This document shows, one piece after another, positions 48,237-57,953 of a DNA stretch of 64,000 bases; position 1 is the stretch's first letter, and each line of letters begins with the position of its first letter. Source of the DNA: Clavibacter phaseoli (GTDB lineage Bacteria; Actinomycetota; Actinomycetes; Actinomycetales; Microbacteriaceae). The notes under the pieces were generated by a model. The model was given only the letters and a program-made list of their open reading frames with translations. It was not told the DNA's origin and ran no database searches. A program made the translations under genes and the position numbers. The stretch covers positions 868,001 to 932,000 of the forward strand of contig NZ_CP040786.1 of assembly GCF_021922925.1 (NCBI RefSeq), in the 5' to 3' direction.

Positions 48237-50345
48237 ATGACCGCGGCGGATCCGGCCGGCTGCACCGCGTCGGAGGCCGCCGGGGACGCCGCGCCCGCCG
48301 GCTCCCTCGGCGCGCGCCCGCCCGTGGCGCGGGTCATGGTCGACTCCCCGCTGCCGCAGCTCGACCGGCTGTTCGACTACGCCGTGCCCGAGGCGCTCCG
48401 GGCGACGTGCGTGCCGGGCGTCCGCGTGCGGGTCCCGCTGCGCTCGGCGGGACGGGTGGCCGACGGCTACGTCGTCGAGATGGGCGACGGCCAGGGCTAC
48501 GACGGCGCGCTCAGCGAGGTCGAGCAGGTCGTCTCGCCCCTGCCCGTGCTGCGGCCGGAGATCTGGACGCTCGCGCGCGAGGTCGCCGACCGGCAGGCCG
48601 GGACCGCGTCCGACGTGATCCGGCTGGCCGTGCCGCCGCGCCAGGTGCGCGTGGAGAAGGCGCACGTCGCGGCCCTCGCGGCCGCGGCGGAGGAGGCGGC
48701 GGCACACGTCGCCGAGCCCGTCGCGGACGCCGCTCCCGTCGTCGATCCCGCGGCTCCCGTCGTCGACCCCGCCGCGCTCCCGCCGATCGACGGCTACGCG
48801 CCGGGCACGCTCGACGCGGCGGTCGACGGATCCGGGCGCGTGGCGGTCGACGCCGTCCCCGCGGTCGTCGAGCTGCCCGGCGGCGTCTGGGCCGGCCGCT
48901 GGGCCGTGACGCTCGCCCAGGCCGCCGCGCGCGTGCTCGCGTCGGGACGCAGCAGCGTCCTCGTGGTGCCCGACTACCGCGACCAGGACCAGCTCGAGGC
49001 CGCCCTCGCCGCGCACGCGCCCGCCGGATCCGTGCTGCGCACCGACGCGCGCCAGTCCGGCCCCGACCGCTACCGCTCCTTCCTCGCGGGCCTCGGCGAC
49101 GCGCCCCGCATCGTCGTCGGCAACCGCTCGGCCGTGTACGCGCCCGCGCCGCGCCTCGGCCTCGTCGCGATGTGGGACGAGGGCGACCCGCTGCACGCCG
49201 AGCCGCTCAGCCCGTACGCGCACGCCCGCGACGTCGCCCTCCTCCGCAGCCGCCAGCAGGGCACGGCGCTCGTGCTGCTCGCGCACTCTCGGAGCACCGA
49301 GGTCGAGCGGCTCGTCGCGATCGGCTACCTCACGAGCGTCTCGCCCGTCGCCGTCCGGACCCCGCGGGTGATCCCGACCACCTCGCAGACGGGCGACGAG
49401 GGGTTCGCCCGGCAGGCCAGGATCCCCTCGGGCGCGTGGCGCGCGGCCAAGGACGCCGTCGAGCACGGGCCGGTCCTCATCCAGGTCGCCCGACCCGGCT
49501 ACGCGCCGCTCGTCGCCTGCCGCGCCTGCCGCCAGGCCGCCCGCTGCACCGTCTGCACGGGCCCGCTCGGCATGTCCACCGCCACGAGCACGCCCACGTG
49601 CGGCTGGTGCGGGCACCTCGCGGGCGACTGGCGCTGCGCGAACTGCGGATCCGACGAGCTGCGCCTCGTCACCATCGGCGCGGGCCGCACGGCGGAGGAG
49701 CTCGGCCGCGCGTTCCCCGGCGTGCAGGTGGTGCTGGCCGACGGCGAGCGCCACGTGCAGGAGGTCGACGCGGAGTCGCGGCTCGTGGTCGCCACGCGCG
49801 GCGCCGAGCCGGTCGCCGCGGGCGGCTACCGCGCGATCCTGCTGCTCGACGGGGAGCGGATGCTCGCGCGCGAGAGCCTGCGGGTGGGGGAGGACGTGCT
49901 CCGCCAGTGGTCCAACGCCGCCGCCCTCGCCGCCCCGCGCGCGCCCGTGATGCTCGTGGGCGTCGGCGGGCAGGTCGCGCGCGCCCTCGCCACGTGGCAG
50001 CAGCCGCGCTACGCGCACGAGGAGCTGCTCGAGCGGCGCGCGCTCCGCTTCCCGCCCGCCGTGCGCGCGGCGAGCGTCGAGGGGCTGCCGGACGCCGTCG
50101 GCCAGGCGATGGAGCGGCTGGACGGGCTCGAGGGGGTCGACGTCCTCGGCCCGGTGCCCGCCGAGCAGGGCCGCGTGCGCGCCATCGTCCGCCTCGACTA
50201 CGCGAGCGGCCCGGACGCGGCGCGGGAGCTGCGCGCGGCCGTCGTGCGCAACGCCTCGAGCCGCCGCAAGCCCGTCGCGGGCCGCACCGGGTTCCGGCCC
50301 ACCGTCCCGCTCCGTGTACGGTTCGACGACACGGGGCTGTTCTGA
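48237..50345 (+). CDS. priA: PriA-like primosomal protein N', helicase motifs degraded
   Basis: PriA restarts stalled replication forks. The 702-residue protein keeps the N-terminal DNA-binding domain (PLPQLDRLFDYAVPE, GVRVRVPL) and the zinc region with Cys pairs in CRACRQAARCTVC and CGWCGHL...CANCG (about 425-470). Walker A is absent: the usual GxxGSGKT position reads GGVWAGRWAVT. The DEAH box reads DEGD. ATP hydrolysis is therefore unlikely, as in mycobacterial and other actinobacterial PriA. It probably acts as a DNA- and protein-binding scaffold. Confidence 0.9.
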   Translation: MTAADPAGCTASEAAGDAAPAGSLGARPPVARVMVDSPLPQLDRLFDYAVPEALRATCVPGVRVRVPLRSAGRVADGYVVEMGDGQGYDGALSEVEQVVSPLPVLRPEIWTLAREVADRQAGTASDVIRLAVPPRQVRVEKAHVAALAAAAEEAAAHVAEPVADAAPVVDPAAPVVDPAALPPIDGYAPGTLDAAVDGSGRVAVDAVPAVVELPGGVWAGRWAVTLAQAAARVLASGRSSVLVVPDYRDQDQLEAALAAHAPAGSVLRTDARQSGPDRYRSFLAGLGDAPRIVVGNRSAVYAPAPRLGLVAMWDEGDPLHAEPLSPYAHARDVALLRSRQQGTALVLLAHSRSTEVERLVAIGYLTSVSPVAVRTPRVIPTTSQTGDEGFARQARIPSGAWRAAKDAVEHGPVLIQVARPGYAPLVACRACRQAARCTVCTGPLGMSTATSTPTCGWCGHLAGDWRCANCGSDELRLVTIGAGRTAEELGRAFPGVQVVLADGERHVQEVDAESRLVVATRGAEPVAAGGYRAILLLDGERMLARESLRVGEDVLRQWSNAAALAAPRAPVMLVGVGGQVARALATWQQPRYAHEELLERRALRFPPAVRAASVEGLPDAVGQAMERLDGLEGVDVLGPVPAEQGRVRAIVRLDYASGPDAARELRAAVVRNASSRRKPVAGRTGFRPTVPLRVRFDDTGLF

Positions 50346-50448
50346 TCCGCGGACGCCGCCCGGCCCGCGCGCCCCGCCGCGTCGCCCGCGCGCACGCCAC
50401 CACCGCCCGCCCCGACCACCCGCACGCCGTCCCCGGGAGGACTCCGCA

Positions 50449-51366
50449 ATGAGACTCGTCTTCGCCGGCACGCCCCTCGCGGCCGTGCCCTCGCTCCGGT
50501 CGCTCGCCGCGTCCGGCCACGAGGTCGCGCTCGTCGTCACGCGCGCCGACGCGCCGCTCGGCCGGAAGCGCGTCCTCACCCCGTCGCCCGTCGCCGCGGA
50601 GGCCGAGCTGCTCGGCATCCCGACGCTCCGCGTGAACCGCCTCGACGACGAGGCGACCGCCCGCATCGCCGTGGTCGGGGCCGACCTCGGCGTCATCGTC
50701 GCGTACGGCGGCCTCGTCCGCGAGCCGCTGCTCTCCACGCCCGCGCGCGGCTGGATCAACCTGCACTTCTCCCTGCTGCCGCGCTGGCGCGGCGCCGCGC
50801 CCGTCCAGCGGTCGATCATGGCGGGCGAGCGCGTCACCGGCGCGAGCGTCTTCCAGCTCGAGCGCGGCATGGACACCGGGCCCGTCTTCGCGATGGAGGA
50901 GCGCCCCACGGGCGACCACGAGACCGCCGGCCACGTGCTCGACGCGCTCGCGGTCCAGGGCGCCGACCTGCTGCTGCGGACCGTCGACGCGATCGGCGCC
51001 GGCACGGCCGTCGCCCGCCCGCAGGAGGGCGAGCCCACGCTCGCGCCGAAGACGACCATCGACGACGGCCGCGTCGACTGGGCCAGGCCCGCCGAGGAGG
51101 TGCTGGCCCGGATCCGCGGCGTCACGCCCGAGCCCGGCGCGCACACGTCCGTGGACGACGTGCGCCTGAAGATCCACCGCGCGGCCGCCCTCCGCGACGC
51201 CGCGCCGCTCGCGCCCGGCGCGATCGCCGCCCTCGACGGCCGCGTCGCCGTCGGCACCGCCAGCCACCCGATCGAGCTCATCCAGGTGCAGCCCGCGGGG
51301 AAGAACCCCATGCCCGCCGCCGACTGGTGGCGCGGCGTCACGGACAAGGACGTCACCGCACGATGA
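50449..51366 (+). CDS. fmt: Methionyl-tRNA formyltransferase
   Basis: Fmt formylates initiator Met-tRNA using 10-formyl-tetrahydrofolate. The 305-residue protein shows FAGTPLAAVPSL, VVTRADAPLGRK, and the catalytic region NLHFSLLPRWRGAAPVQRSI (Asn, His and following residues near 104-106), ending in the C-terminal tRNA-binding domain. GGGAGGA lies six bases upstream of the ATG. The stop overlaps the rsmB start. Confidence 0.96.
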   Translation: MRLVFAGTPLAAVPSLRSLAASGHEVALVVTRADAPLGRKRVLTPSPVAAEAELLGIPTLRVNRLDDEATARIAVVGADLGVIVAYGGLVREPLLSTPARGWINLHFSLLPRWRGAAPVQRSIMAGERVTGASVFQLERGMDTGPVFAMEERPTGDHETAGHVLDALAVQGADLLLRTVDAIGAGTAVARPQEGEPTLAPKTTIDDGRVDWARPAEEVLARIRGVTPEPGAHTSVDDVRLKIHRAAALRDAAPLAPGAIAALDGRVAVGTASHPIELIQVQPAGKNPMPAADWWRGVTDKDVTAR

Positions 51367-52844
51367 GCGACAGCACCGGATCCTCCTCCCGCCGACCGGG
51401 CGGCCGCCGCCCCGCGGGAGGCGATCGCCGCCGGCCCGACGACCGCGCCGCGGTGGGCGGTCCCGCCACGGTCAGCCCGGCCCGCCGCGTCGCCTACGAG
51501 GTCGTGAGCGCGGTCCGCGAGTCGGACGCCTACGCGAACCTGCTGCTGCCGGTGAGGATCCGCCGCGCCGCCCTCAGCGCCCAGGACGCGGCGCTCGCCA
51601 CGGAGCTCACCTACGGCACGCTCCGCATGTCCGGCTACTACGACCGCGTGGTCGAGCTGGCCGCCGGCCGTCCCGTCACCGCGATCGACGCGCCGATCCT
51701 CGACGTCCTCCGCCTGTCGGTGCACCAGCTGCTCAGCATGCGCGTCGCCACCCACGCGGCCGTGAACGAGGGCGTCGACATGGCGCGCGCGGTCGGATCC
51801 CGCTCCGCCACGGGCTTCGTCAACGGCGTCCTCCGCACCATCACGCGCACGGAACCCGCCGAATGGCGCCAGCGCGTGCTCGACAGCGCCGCGAGCGACG
51901 ACGAGCGGCTCGCGCTCGAGCACTCCCACCCGCTCTGGGTGCTGCGCGCCCTCCGCCAGGCGCTCGCCCGCGAGGGCCGCGCCGACGAGCTCCAGGACCT
52001 GCTGCGTGCCGACAACGCCGCGCCCGCCGTCAGCCTCGTCGCGCTCCCGGGCCTCGCGACCGTCGAGGAGACCCACGAGCAGCCGGCCGCGTTCTCGCCC
52101 GTCGGCGCCTACCTCGAGGGCGGCGACCCGATGGACGCGCCGGGCGTCGCGGAGGGCCGCGTCCGCGTGCAGGACGAGGGCTCCCAGCTCGCCGCGCTCG
52201 CGCTCAGCCGCGCCCGCGCGGTCACCCCGGGCGAGCGCTGGCTCGACCTCTGCGCGGGACCCGGCGGCAAGGCCGCGCTGCTCGCCGCGGAGGCCGGCCG
52301 CTCCGGCGCCCTGCTCACCGCCAACGAGCTCGTCCCCGCGCGCGCCGGGCTCGTCCGCGACGCCCTCCGCGCCGTCCCCGGCGACACCGAGGTGTGGGAG
52401 CTCGACGGCACGACCGTGGGGGAGACCCACCCGGGCGCGTTCGACCGGATCCTGCTCGACGCCCCCTGCAGCGGCCTCGGCGCCCTCCGCCGCCGGCCCG
52501 AGGCGCGCTGGCGGAAGACCCCGCGCGACGTCGCGGGCCTCGGCGCCCTGCAGGCCGGGCTCATCGACTCGGCGATCGGCGCGCTCGCGCCCGGCGGGAT
52601 CCTCGCCTACGTCACGTGCTCGCCGCACCTCGCCGAGACCCGCGCCATCGTGCAGGCCGCGCTCCAGCGCCATCCCGACGTGACCGCGCTCGACACGCGC
52701 GCGGTGCTGCAGGAGGTGGCCGACGGCGACCTCGAGCTGCCTGGCGCGGACCCCGAGGCCGCGACCCGCGGATCCAGCGTGCAGCTCTGGCCGCACCGGC
52801 ACGGCACGGACGCCATGTTCATCGCCCTGCTGACCCGCAGGTAG
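51363..52844 (+). CDS. rsmB: 16S rRNA (cytosine-967 C5) methyltransferase RsmB-like
   Basis: This SAM-dependent RNA m5C methyltransferase has 493 residues. A basic Arg/Gly-rich N-terminus (1-35) precedes a NusB-like RNA-binding domain (about 40-170). The catalytic domain has the SAM site DLCAGPGGKA (about 295-304), DAPCSGLG (Cys369) and VTCS (Cys419), the two cysteines of the family. The position is inferred from homology to E. coli RsmB. Its stop codon TAG begins the -10 box used for rpe. Confidence 0.92.
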   Translation: MSDSTGSSSRRPGGRRPAGGDRRRPDDRAAVGGPATVSPARRVAYEVVSAVRESDAYANLLLPVRIRRAALSAQDAALATELTYGTLRMSGYYDRVVELAAGRPVTAIDAPILDVLRLSVHQLLSMRVATHAAVNEGVDMARAVGSRSATGFVNGVLRTITRTEPAEWRQRVLDSAASDDERLALEHSHPLWVLRALRQALAREGRADELQDLLRADNAAPAVSLVALPGLATVEETHEQPAAFSPVGAYLEGGDPMDAPGVAEGRVRVQDEGSQLAALALSRARAVTPGERWLDLCAGPGGKAALLAAEAGRSGALLTANELVPARAGLVRDALRAVPGDTEVWELDGTTVGETHPGAFDRILLDAPCSGLGALRRRPEARWRKTPRDVAGLGALQAGLIDSAIGALAPGGILAYVTCSPHLAETRAIVQAALQRHPDVTALDTRAVLQEVADGDLELPGADPEAATRGSSVQLWPHRHGTDAMFIALLTRR

Positions 52845-52847
52845 GGT
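52842..52847 (+). promoter_or_regulatory. Candidate -10 box giving leaderless rpe mRNA
   Basis: TAGGGT begins with the rsmB stop codon and lies seven bases before the rpe ATG. Confidence 0.45.
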
Positions 52848-52854
52848 CGGGAGC

Positions 52855-53523
52855 ATGCCCGTCCGCATCGAACCGAGCATCCTGTCCGCCGACTTCGCGA
52901 ACCTGGAGCGCGAGATCCAGCGCCTCGCCACCGCCGACCTCGTGCACGTCGACATCATGGACAACCACTTCGTGCCGAACCTCACGTTCGGCCTGCCGAT
53001 GGTGGAGCGCCTCCAGCAGGTGACGCCCGTGCCGCTCGACATCCACCTGATGATCGACGACGTCGACCGCTGGGCCCCCGGCTACGCGGAGGCGGGCGCC
53101 GCGAGCGTCACCTTCCACGCCGAGGCCACGCGCGAGCCCGTGGCGCTCGCCCGCCGGCTCCGCGAGATCGGCGCGCGCGCCGGCATCGCGCTGAAGCCCG
53201 GCACGCCCGTCGACGACTACCTCGAGCTCCTCCCCGAGTTCGACCAGGTGCTCGTGATGACGGTCGAGCCCGGCTTCGGCGGCCAGTCCTTCATGCCCGA
53301 GACCATGCCGAAGCTCCGGGCCCTCCGCTCGCGCCTCCGCGAGTCCGGCCACGACGTCTGGCTCCAGGTCGACGGCGGCATCGACGTCGAGACCATCGGC
53401 CGCGCGGCCGAGGCCGGCGCCGACACGTTCGTCTCCGGATCCGGCGTGTTCCGCGGCGGCGACCCCGAGTCGGCCATCGCCGAGCTGCGCCGCGCGGCCG
53501 AGGCGCACACCCACGCGCACTGA
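52855..53523 (+). CDS. rpe: Ribulose-phosphate 3-epimerase
   Basis: Rpe interconverts ribulose 5-phosphate and xylulose 5-phosphate in the pentose phosphate pathway. The 222-residue TIM barrel has PSILSADFANLE, HVDIMDNHFVPN, DIHLMI, MTVEPGFGGQ and QVDGGID, which supply the metal-binding His/Asp and phosphate-binding residues. The TSS predicted from the preceding box falls at the start codon. fmt-rsmB-rpe is a common actinobacterial order. Confidence 0.97.
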   Translation: MPVRIEPSILSADFANLEREIQRLATADLVHVDIMDNHFVPNLTFGLPMVERLQQVTPVPLDIHLMIDDVDRWAPGYAEAGAASVTFHAEATREPVALARRLREIGARAGIALKPGTPVDDYLELLPEFDQVLVMTVEPGFGGQSFMPETMPKLRALRSRLRESGHDVWLQVDGGIDVETIGRAAEAGADTFVSGSGVFRGGDPESAIAELRRAAEAHTHAH

Positions 53524-53557
53524 CGGAAGGCGCGCACGGATCTGCTTGACTGGATCC

Positions 53558-53926
53558 ATGACCGACACCACCAAGCCCGAGGTCGAGCCCGTCGACGGCC
53601 CGGCCCCCGCAGAGCTCACCATCTCCGACATCACCGTGGGCGACGGCCCCGAGGCCCAGCCCGGCGACACGGTCGACGTGCACTACCTCGGCGTCGACTT
53701 CGAGTCCGGCGAGGAGTTCGACTCCTCGTGGAGCCGCGGCCAGTCCGTGCGCTTCCCCCTCCGCAGCCTCATCGCCGGCTGGCAGCAGGGTATCCCCGGC
53801 ATGAAGGTCGGCGGACGCCGCCAGCTCGTCGTCCCGCCGGAGCTCGCCTACGGCCCCGCGGGCGGCGGCCACCGCCTCTCCGGCCGCACGCTGATCTTCG
53901 TGATCGACCTGCAGGGCGTCGGCTAG
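53558..53926 (+). CDS. FKBP-type peptidyl-prolyl cis-trans isomerase
   Basis: This cytoplasmic 122-residue FKBP domain helps prolyl isomerisation in protein folding. [31 protein letters not shown]-type [25 protein letters not shown] and [10 protein letters not shown] are present; the Asp, Phe and Tyr lining the pocket are kept. The N-terminal 20 residues are Pro/Glu-rich. The ATG is preferred to an in-frame TTG at 53546. A strong hairpin lies 31 bases past the stop. Confidence 0.92.
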   Translation: MTDTTKPEVEPVDGPAPAELTISDITVGDGPEAQPGDTVDVHYLGVDFESGEEFDSSWSRGQSVRFPLRSLIAGWQQGIPGMKVGGRRQLVVPPELAYGPAGGGHRLSGRTLIFVIDLQGVG

Positions 53927-53957
53927 CACGCGTCCTCCGCACGACCCGCACCACCAC

Positions 53958-53992
53958 CGGGAGGCCGGGAGCGCATCGCTCCCGGCCTCCCG
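53958..53992 (+). terminator. Terminator-like hairpin after the FKBP gene
   Basis: A perfect 16-bp stem (CGGGAGGCCGGGAGCG with its complement) closes a loop of only three bases, CAT. It separates the fmt-rsmB-rpe-FKBP group from the his genes. TCGTCGTG follows, so there is no real T tract. Confidence 0.7.
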
Positions 53993-54022
53993 TCGTCGTG
54001 CCGGGGCCCCGTCGCGCGGCTG

Positions 54023-54028
54023 TACCCT
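54023..54028 (+). promoter_or_regulatory. Candidate -10 box giving leaderless hisE mRNA
   Basis: TACCCT lies seven bases before the hisE GTG, directly after the upstream hairpin. This is the only promoter candidate for the his genes seen in the window. Confidence 0.45.
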
Positions 54029-54035
54029 GGAGCAC

Positions 54036-54299
54036 GTGAAGACCTTCGATGACCTGTTCGGCGAGCTGACCCGGATCGCCGCCGAGCGGCCCGAGGGGTC
54101 CGGCACCGTCCGCGAGCTCGACGGCGGCGTGCACGCGATCGGCAAGAAGGTCGTCGAGGAGGCCGCCGAGGTCTGGATGGCGTCCGAGTACGAGTCCGAC
54201 GACCGCACGGCCGAGGAGATCTCGCAGCTGCTGTACCACGTGCAGGTCATGATGATCGCGCGCGGCCTCACCCTGGAGGACGTCGGCCGACATCTGTGA
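54036..54299 (+). CDS. hisE: Phosphoribosyl-ATP pyrophosphatase
   Basis: HisE hydrolyses phosphoribosyl-ATP to phosphoribosyl-AMP, step 2 of histidine synthesis. The 87-residue helical MazG-like protein shows [12 protein letters not shown] and [13 protein letters not shown], with metal-binding Glu/Asp residues. It is separate from HisI, the usual arrangement in Actinobacteria. The GTG start lacks a Shine-Dalgarno sequence. Confidence 0.95.
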   Translation: MKTFDDLFGELTRIAAERPEGSGTVRELDGGVHAIGKKVVEEAAEVWMASEYESDDRTAEEISQLLYHVQVMMIARGLTLEDVGRHL

Positions 54300-54347
54300 C
54301 GCGCCCCGTCACCCGTGCCGCCCCCTCCATCGGAAGAAGTGATCCCC

Positions 54348-55187
54348 ATGCTCCGTGTCGCCGTGCCCAACAAGGGCTCGCTCGCCGAGACCGCCGCCCA
54401 GATGCTCGCCGAGGCCGGGTACGCCGGTCGTCGTGACCCCAAGGAGCTCTACGTCCTCGACGCGCGCAACGACGTCGAGTTCTTCTACCTCCGCCCGCGC
54501 GACATCGCCACCTACGTCGGATCCGGCGCGCTCGACGTCGGCATCACCGGTCGCGACCTCCTCATCGACTCCGCGTCCGAGGCCGCCGAGACCGCGGAGC
54601 TCGGCTTCGCGGGATCCACGTTCCGCTTCGCCGGCCCCGTCGGCCGCTTCGCCGAGCTCGAGGACCTCGCGGGAGTCCGCATCGCCACGAGCTACCCCGT
54701 CCTCGTCGGCGGGTTCCTCCGCGAGCACGGCGTCGAGGCGCAGCTCATCCGCCTCGACGGCGCCGTGGAGTCCGCCATCCAGCTCGGCGTCGCCGACGCC
54801 ATCGCCGACGTGGTCGAGACGGGGACCACGCTGCGGAAGGCCGGGCTCGAGATCTTCGGCCCCGTGATCCTCCGCTCCACCGCCGTCCTCATCTCGGGCG
54901 CCGAGGAGAAGCCGGGCGCCGCCACGCTGCTCCGCCGCCTCGAGGGCGTGCTCGTCGCGCGCCGCTACGTGCTCATGGACTACGACGTGCCGCTCGACCT
55001 GCTCGACGCCGCCACGGCCATCACGCCGGGCATCGAGTCGCCCACCATCTCGCCGCTGCAGGACCCCGCGTGGGTCGCCGTGCGCTCGATGGTGCCCCGC
55101 GACGACACGAACCAGATCATGGACCGCCTGCACGAGGTCGGCGCGCGCGCCATCCTCGTCAGCCCCATCCACGCCGCCCGGATCTGA
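54348..55187 (+). CDS. hisG: ATP phosphoribosyltransferase (long form)
   Basis: HisG joins ATP and PRPP, the committed and histidine-inhibited step. The 279-residue protein is the long form, with the catalytic part ([31 protein letters not shown], the PRPP-binding [13 protein letters not shown]) and a C-terminal regulatory domain of about 75 residues expected to bind histidine. GGAAGAAG lies upstream of the ATG. hisF begins two bases after the stop. Confidence 0.96.
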   Translation: MLRVAVPNKGSLAETAAQMLAEAGYAGRRDPKELYVLDARNDVEFFYLRPRDIATYVGSGALDVGITGRDLLIDSASEAAETAELGFAGSTFRFAGPVGRFAELEDLAGVRIATSYPVLVGGFLREHGVEAQLIRLDGAVESAIQLGVADAIADVVETGTTLRKAGLEIFGPVILRSTAVLISGAEEKPGAATLLRRLEGVLVARRYVLMDYDVPLDLLDAATAITPGIESPTISPLQDPAWVAVRSMVPRDDTNQIMDRLHEVGARAILVSPIHAARI

Positions 55188-55189
55188 CC

Positions 55190-55984
55190 GTGGCCCCCGC
55201 TGGATCCGCCTCAGGCCCCGCCGCGCAGCTCGCCGTCCGCGTCATCCCGTGCCTCGACGTGGCCGCGGGCCGCGTCGTCAAGGGCGTCAACTTCCTCGAC
55301 CTGCAGGACGCGGGCGATCCCGTCGAGCTCGCGCGCCTCTACTACGAGCAGGGCGCCGACGAGCTCACGTTCCTCGACGTCACGGCCACGGTCGAGGACC
55401 GCTCCACCATGTACGACGTCGTGAGCGCCACGGCCGAGCAGGTCTTCATCCCGCTGACGGTCGGCGGGGGAGTGCGCAGCGCCGACGACGTCGCGCGGCT
55501 GCTCGCGAGCGGCGCCGACAAGATCGGCGTCAACAGCGCGGCCATCGCCCGTCCCGACCTCGTGGGAGAGATCGCCGACCGCTTCGGCGCGCAGGTCTGC
55601 GTCCTGTCGCTCGACGTGACGCGCGGCGAGACGGCGTCCGGCTTCGTCGTGACGACCCACGGCGGCCGCACGCGGACGACCATCGACGCCGTCGCGTGGG
55701 CCCGCGAGGCCGTCGAGCGCGGCGCGGGCGAGCTGCTCGTCAACTCCATCGACGCCGACGGCACGCGCGACGGCTTCGACCTCGAGCTCGTGGCCGCCAT
55801 GCGCGCCGCGAGCCGCGTTCCCGTCATCGCCTCGGGCGGCGCGGGCGAGCTCGACCACTTCGCGCCCGCGATCGAGGCCGGCGCCGACGCCGTGCTCGCC
55901 GCGAGCGTCTTCCACTCCCGCCGGTTCACGATCGGCGACGTCAAGGGCGCCCTCCAGGACGCCGGTCAGGTGGTCCGACGATGA
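55190..55984 (+). CDS. hisF: Imidazole glycerol phosphate synthase cyclase subunit
   Basis: HisF makes imidazole glycerol phosphate and AICAR, using ammonia from HisH. The 264-residue barrel shows [19 protein letters not shown] with the first catalytic Asp, [28 protein letters not shown] with the second Asp, and ASGGAG. hisH, hisA/priA, hisB, hisC and hisD are not in the window. GTG start; ATGA overlap with hisI. Confidence 0.96.
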   Translation: MAPAGSASGPAAQLAVRVIPCLDVAAGRVVKGVNFLDLQDAGDPVELARLYYEQGADELTFLDVTATVEDRSTMYDVVSATAEQVFIPLTVGGGVRSADDVARLLASGADKIGVNSAAIARPDLVGEIADRFGAQVCVLSLDVTRGETASGFVVTTHGGRTRTTIDAVAWAREAVERGAGELLVNSIDADGTRDGFDLELVAAMRAASRVPVIASGGAGELDHFAPAIEAGADAVLAASVFHSRRFTIGDVKGALQDAGQVVRR

Positions 55985-56397
55985 GCGCAGCCCCGATCGA
56001 CACCGATGCGCACGGCGTCCCCGACGTGGACGGCATCCTCGCCCGCGCCTCCTTCGCCGACGACGGGCTGCTGCCCGCCGTGATCCAGCAGCACGACACG
56101 CGCGAGGTGCTCATGCTCGGCTACATGGACCGCGAGGCCCTGCGCCGCACGCTCACCACGGGCCGCGTCACCTTCTGGTCCCGCTCGCGGAGCGAGTACT
56201 GGCGGAAGGGCGACACCTCCGGCCACGGCCAGTACGTGCGCGACGCCGCCCTCGACTGCGACGGCGACACGGTCCTCGTCCAGGTCGACCAGGTAGGAGT
56301 GGCCTGCCACACCGGCACGCGCACCTGCTTCGACGCCGACCACCTCCACCCCGTCACGGGCGCGCGTCCCGCCGCCGACGAAGGGCCCACCCCATGA
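55981..56397 (+). CDS. hisI: Phosphoribosyl-AMP cyclohydrolase
   Basis: HisI opens the purine ring of phosphoribosyl-AMP, step 3. The 138-residue metalloenzyme shows [37 protein letters not shown] and CHTGTRTCF; the cysteines and Asp residues bind zinc and magnesium. ATGA overlaps at both ends couple hisF, hisI and trpE, joining the histidine and tryptophan genes in one transcript. Confidence 0.96.
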   Translation: MSAAPIDTDAHGVPDVDGILARASFADDGLLPAVIQQHDTREVLMLGYMDREALRRTLTTGRVTFWSRSRSEYWRKGDTSGHGQYVRDAALDCDGDTVLVQVDQVGVACHTGTRTCFDADHLHPVTGARPAADEGPTP

Positions 56398-57953
56398 GCG
56401 AGACCCCGCGCCCCGCCGCGCCGTCCGTCCCCGCGCCCGGCACCACCACGCGGGATGCGTTCCGCGTCCTCGCCGCCGACCACCGCGTGATCCCCGTGCT
56501 CCGCGAGGTCTTCGCCGACGGGGAGACGCCCGTCGGCGTCCACCGCAAGCTCACCGCGGGCCGCCCGGGCAGCTTCCTGCTCGAGTCCGCCGGCCAGGGC
56601 GGCATCTGGACCCGCTTCTCGTTCGTCGGCGTCTCCTCCTTCGGCGTCCTCACCCAGCAGGGCGACTCCGCGCGCTGGCTCGACTACGGCATGGACGCGC
56701 GCCGCGCCCTCGGAGACGACGCGCCCGACGGCCCGCTGGCCGCCCTCGCCGCGCTCTACGCGCGCTGGGAGACCCCGCGGATCCCCGGCCTGCCGCCCCT
56801 CACCGGCGGCCTCGTCGGCTTCATCGGCTGGGAGGCCGTGCGGCAGATCGAGCGCCTGCCCGACCGTCCGCCGGCCGAGGTCCCCGTGCCCGGCCAGGCG
56901 CTCAGCTTCGTCTCCGAGCTCGCGGTGCTCGACCACCGCCGCGGCACCGTCACGCTCGTCGCGACGGCGCTCAACGACGGCGTCGACGACGAGGAAGCGA
57001 TGTGGGCCGACGCGCAGGCGCGCCTCGACCGCATGCAGGCCGACCTCGCGCGCCCGTCCGAGACGTTCCTCGCCGAGGTCGACCTCCAGGCGCAGCCGTC
57101 CGCGACGCTCCGCACCGAGCCCGCCGACTTCCACGAGGCCATCGCGCGCAGCAAGCACCACATCCACGAGGGCGACGTCTTCCAGGTCGTCGTCTCGCAG
57201 CGCTTCGACCAGCCGACCACGGCCGACCCGATCGACGTGTACCGCATCCTGCGCGTGCTCAACCCGAGCCCGTACATGTACCTGCTCACGCTCGAGGACG
57301 CGGACGGGAAGCCGTACTCCATCGTCGGGTCCTCGCCCGAGGCGCTCGTGACCGTCACCGACGACCACGTCTACATGCACCCCATCGCCGGATCCCGCCC
57401 CCGCGGCGCGACCGTCGAGGAAGACGTCGCCCACGAGGAGTCGCTCCTCGCCGACCCGAAGGAGCGCGCCGAGCACCTCATGCTCGTGGACCTCGCGCGC
57501 AACGACATGCTCAAGGCGTGCGCCCCGGGATCCGTCGAGGTCACCGAGTTCATGCGCGTCGAGCGGTTCAGCCACATCATGCACCTGGTCAGCTCGGTCG
57601 AGGGCACGCTCCGGCCCGGCGTCTCGAGCATCGACGTCTTCCGCGCCACGTTCCCGGCCGGCACGCTCTCGGGCGCGCCCAAGCCGCGCGCCCTGCAGAT
57701 CATCGACGAGCTCGAGCCCGCCCAGCGCGGCGTGTACGGGGGAGTGGTGGGCTACTTCGACTTCGCCGGCGACGCCGACCTGGCCATCGCGATCCGCACC
57801 GCCACGATCGTCGACGGCATCGCGCACGTCCAGGCGGGCGGCGGCATGGTCGCCGACTCCGACCCGGACGCCGAGTACCTCGAGTCGCAGAACAAGGCCG
57901 CCGCGCCGCTGCGCGCGGTCGCGGTCGCCGAGGCCATGCGGCGCGTGCGCTGA
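56394..57953 (+). CDS. trpE: Anthranilate synthase component I
   Basis: TrpE converts chorismate and ammonia to anthranilate, the first step of tryptophan synthesis. The 519-residue protein contains FLLESAG near residue 63, which corresponds to the tryptophan-binding LLES motif, so feedback inhibition is expected. The catalytic half carries [38 protein letters not shown] and [11 protein letters not shown]. No trpG follows, so the glutaminase is elsewhere. It is coupled to hisI. Confidence 0.97.
   Translation: MSETPRPAAPSVPAPGTTTRDAFRVLAADHRVIPVLREVFADGETPVGVHRKLTAGRPGSFLLESAGQGGIWTRFSFVGVSSFGVLTQQGDSARWLDYGMDARRALGDDAPDGPLAALAALYARWETPRIPGLPPLTGGLVGFIGWEAVRQIERLPDRPPAEVPVPGQALSFVSELAVLDHRRGTVTLVATALNDGVDDEEAMWADAQARLDRMQADLARPSETFLAEVDLQAQPSATLRTEPADFHEAIARSKHHIHEGDVFQVVVSQRFDQPTTADPIDVYRILRVLNPSPYMYLLTLEDADGKPYSIVGSSPEALVTVTDDHVYMHPIAGSRPRGATVEEDVAHEESLLADPKERAEHLMLVDLARNDMLKACAPGSVEVTEFMRVERFSHIMHLVSSVEGTLRPGVSSIDVFRATFPAGTLSGAPKPRALQIIDELEPAQRGVYGGVVGYFDFAGDADLAIAIRTATIVDGIAHVQAGGGMVADSDPDAEYLESQNKAAAPLRAVAVAEAMRRVR

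Noticed and set aside
46545..53042. A very long open frame on the minus strand opposite metK, priA, fmt and rsmB
   Set aside because: Stops are rare in antisense frames at this G+C content. The translation is rich in Arg, His, Gly, Asp and Val with no domain, and the plus strand is filled by well-conserved genes.
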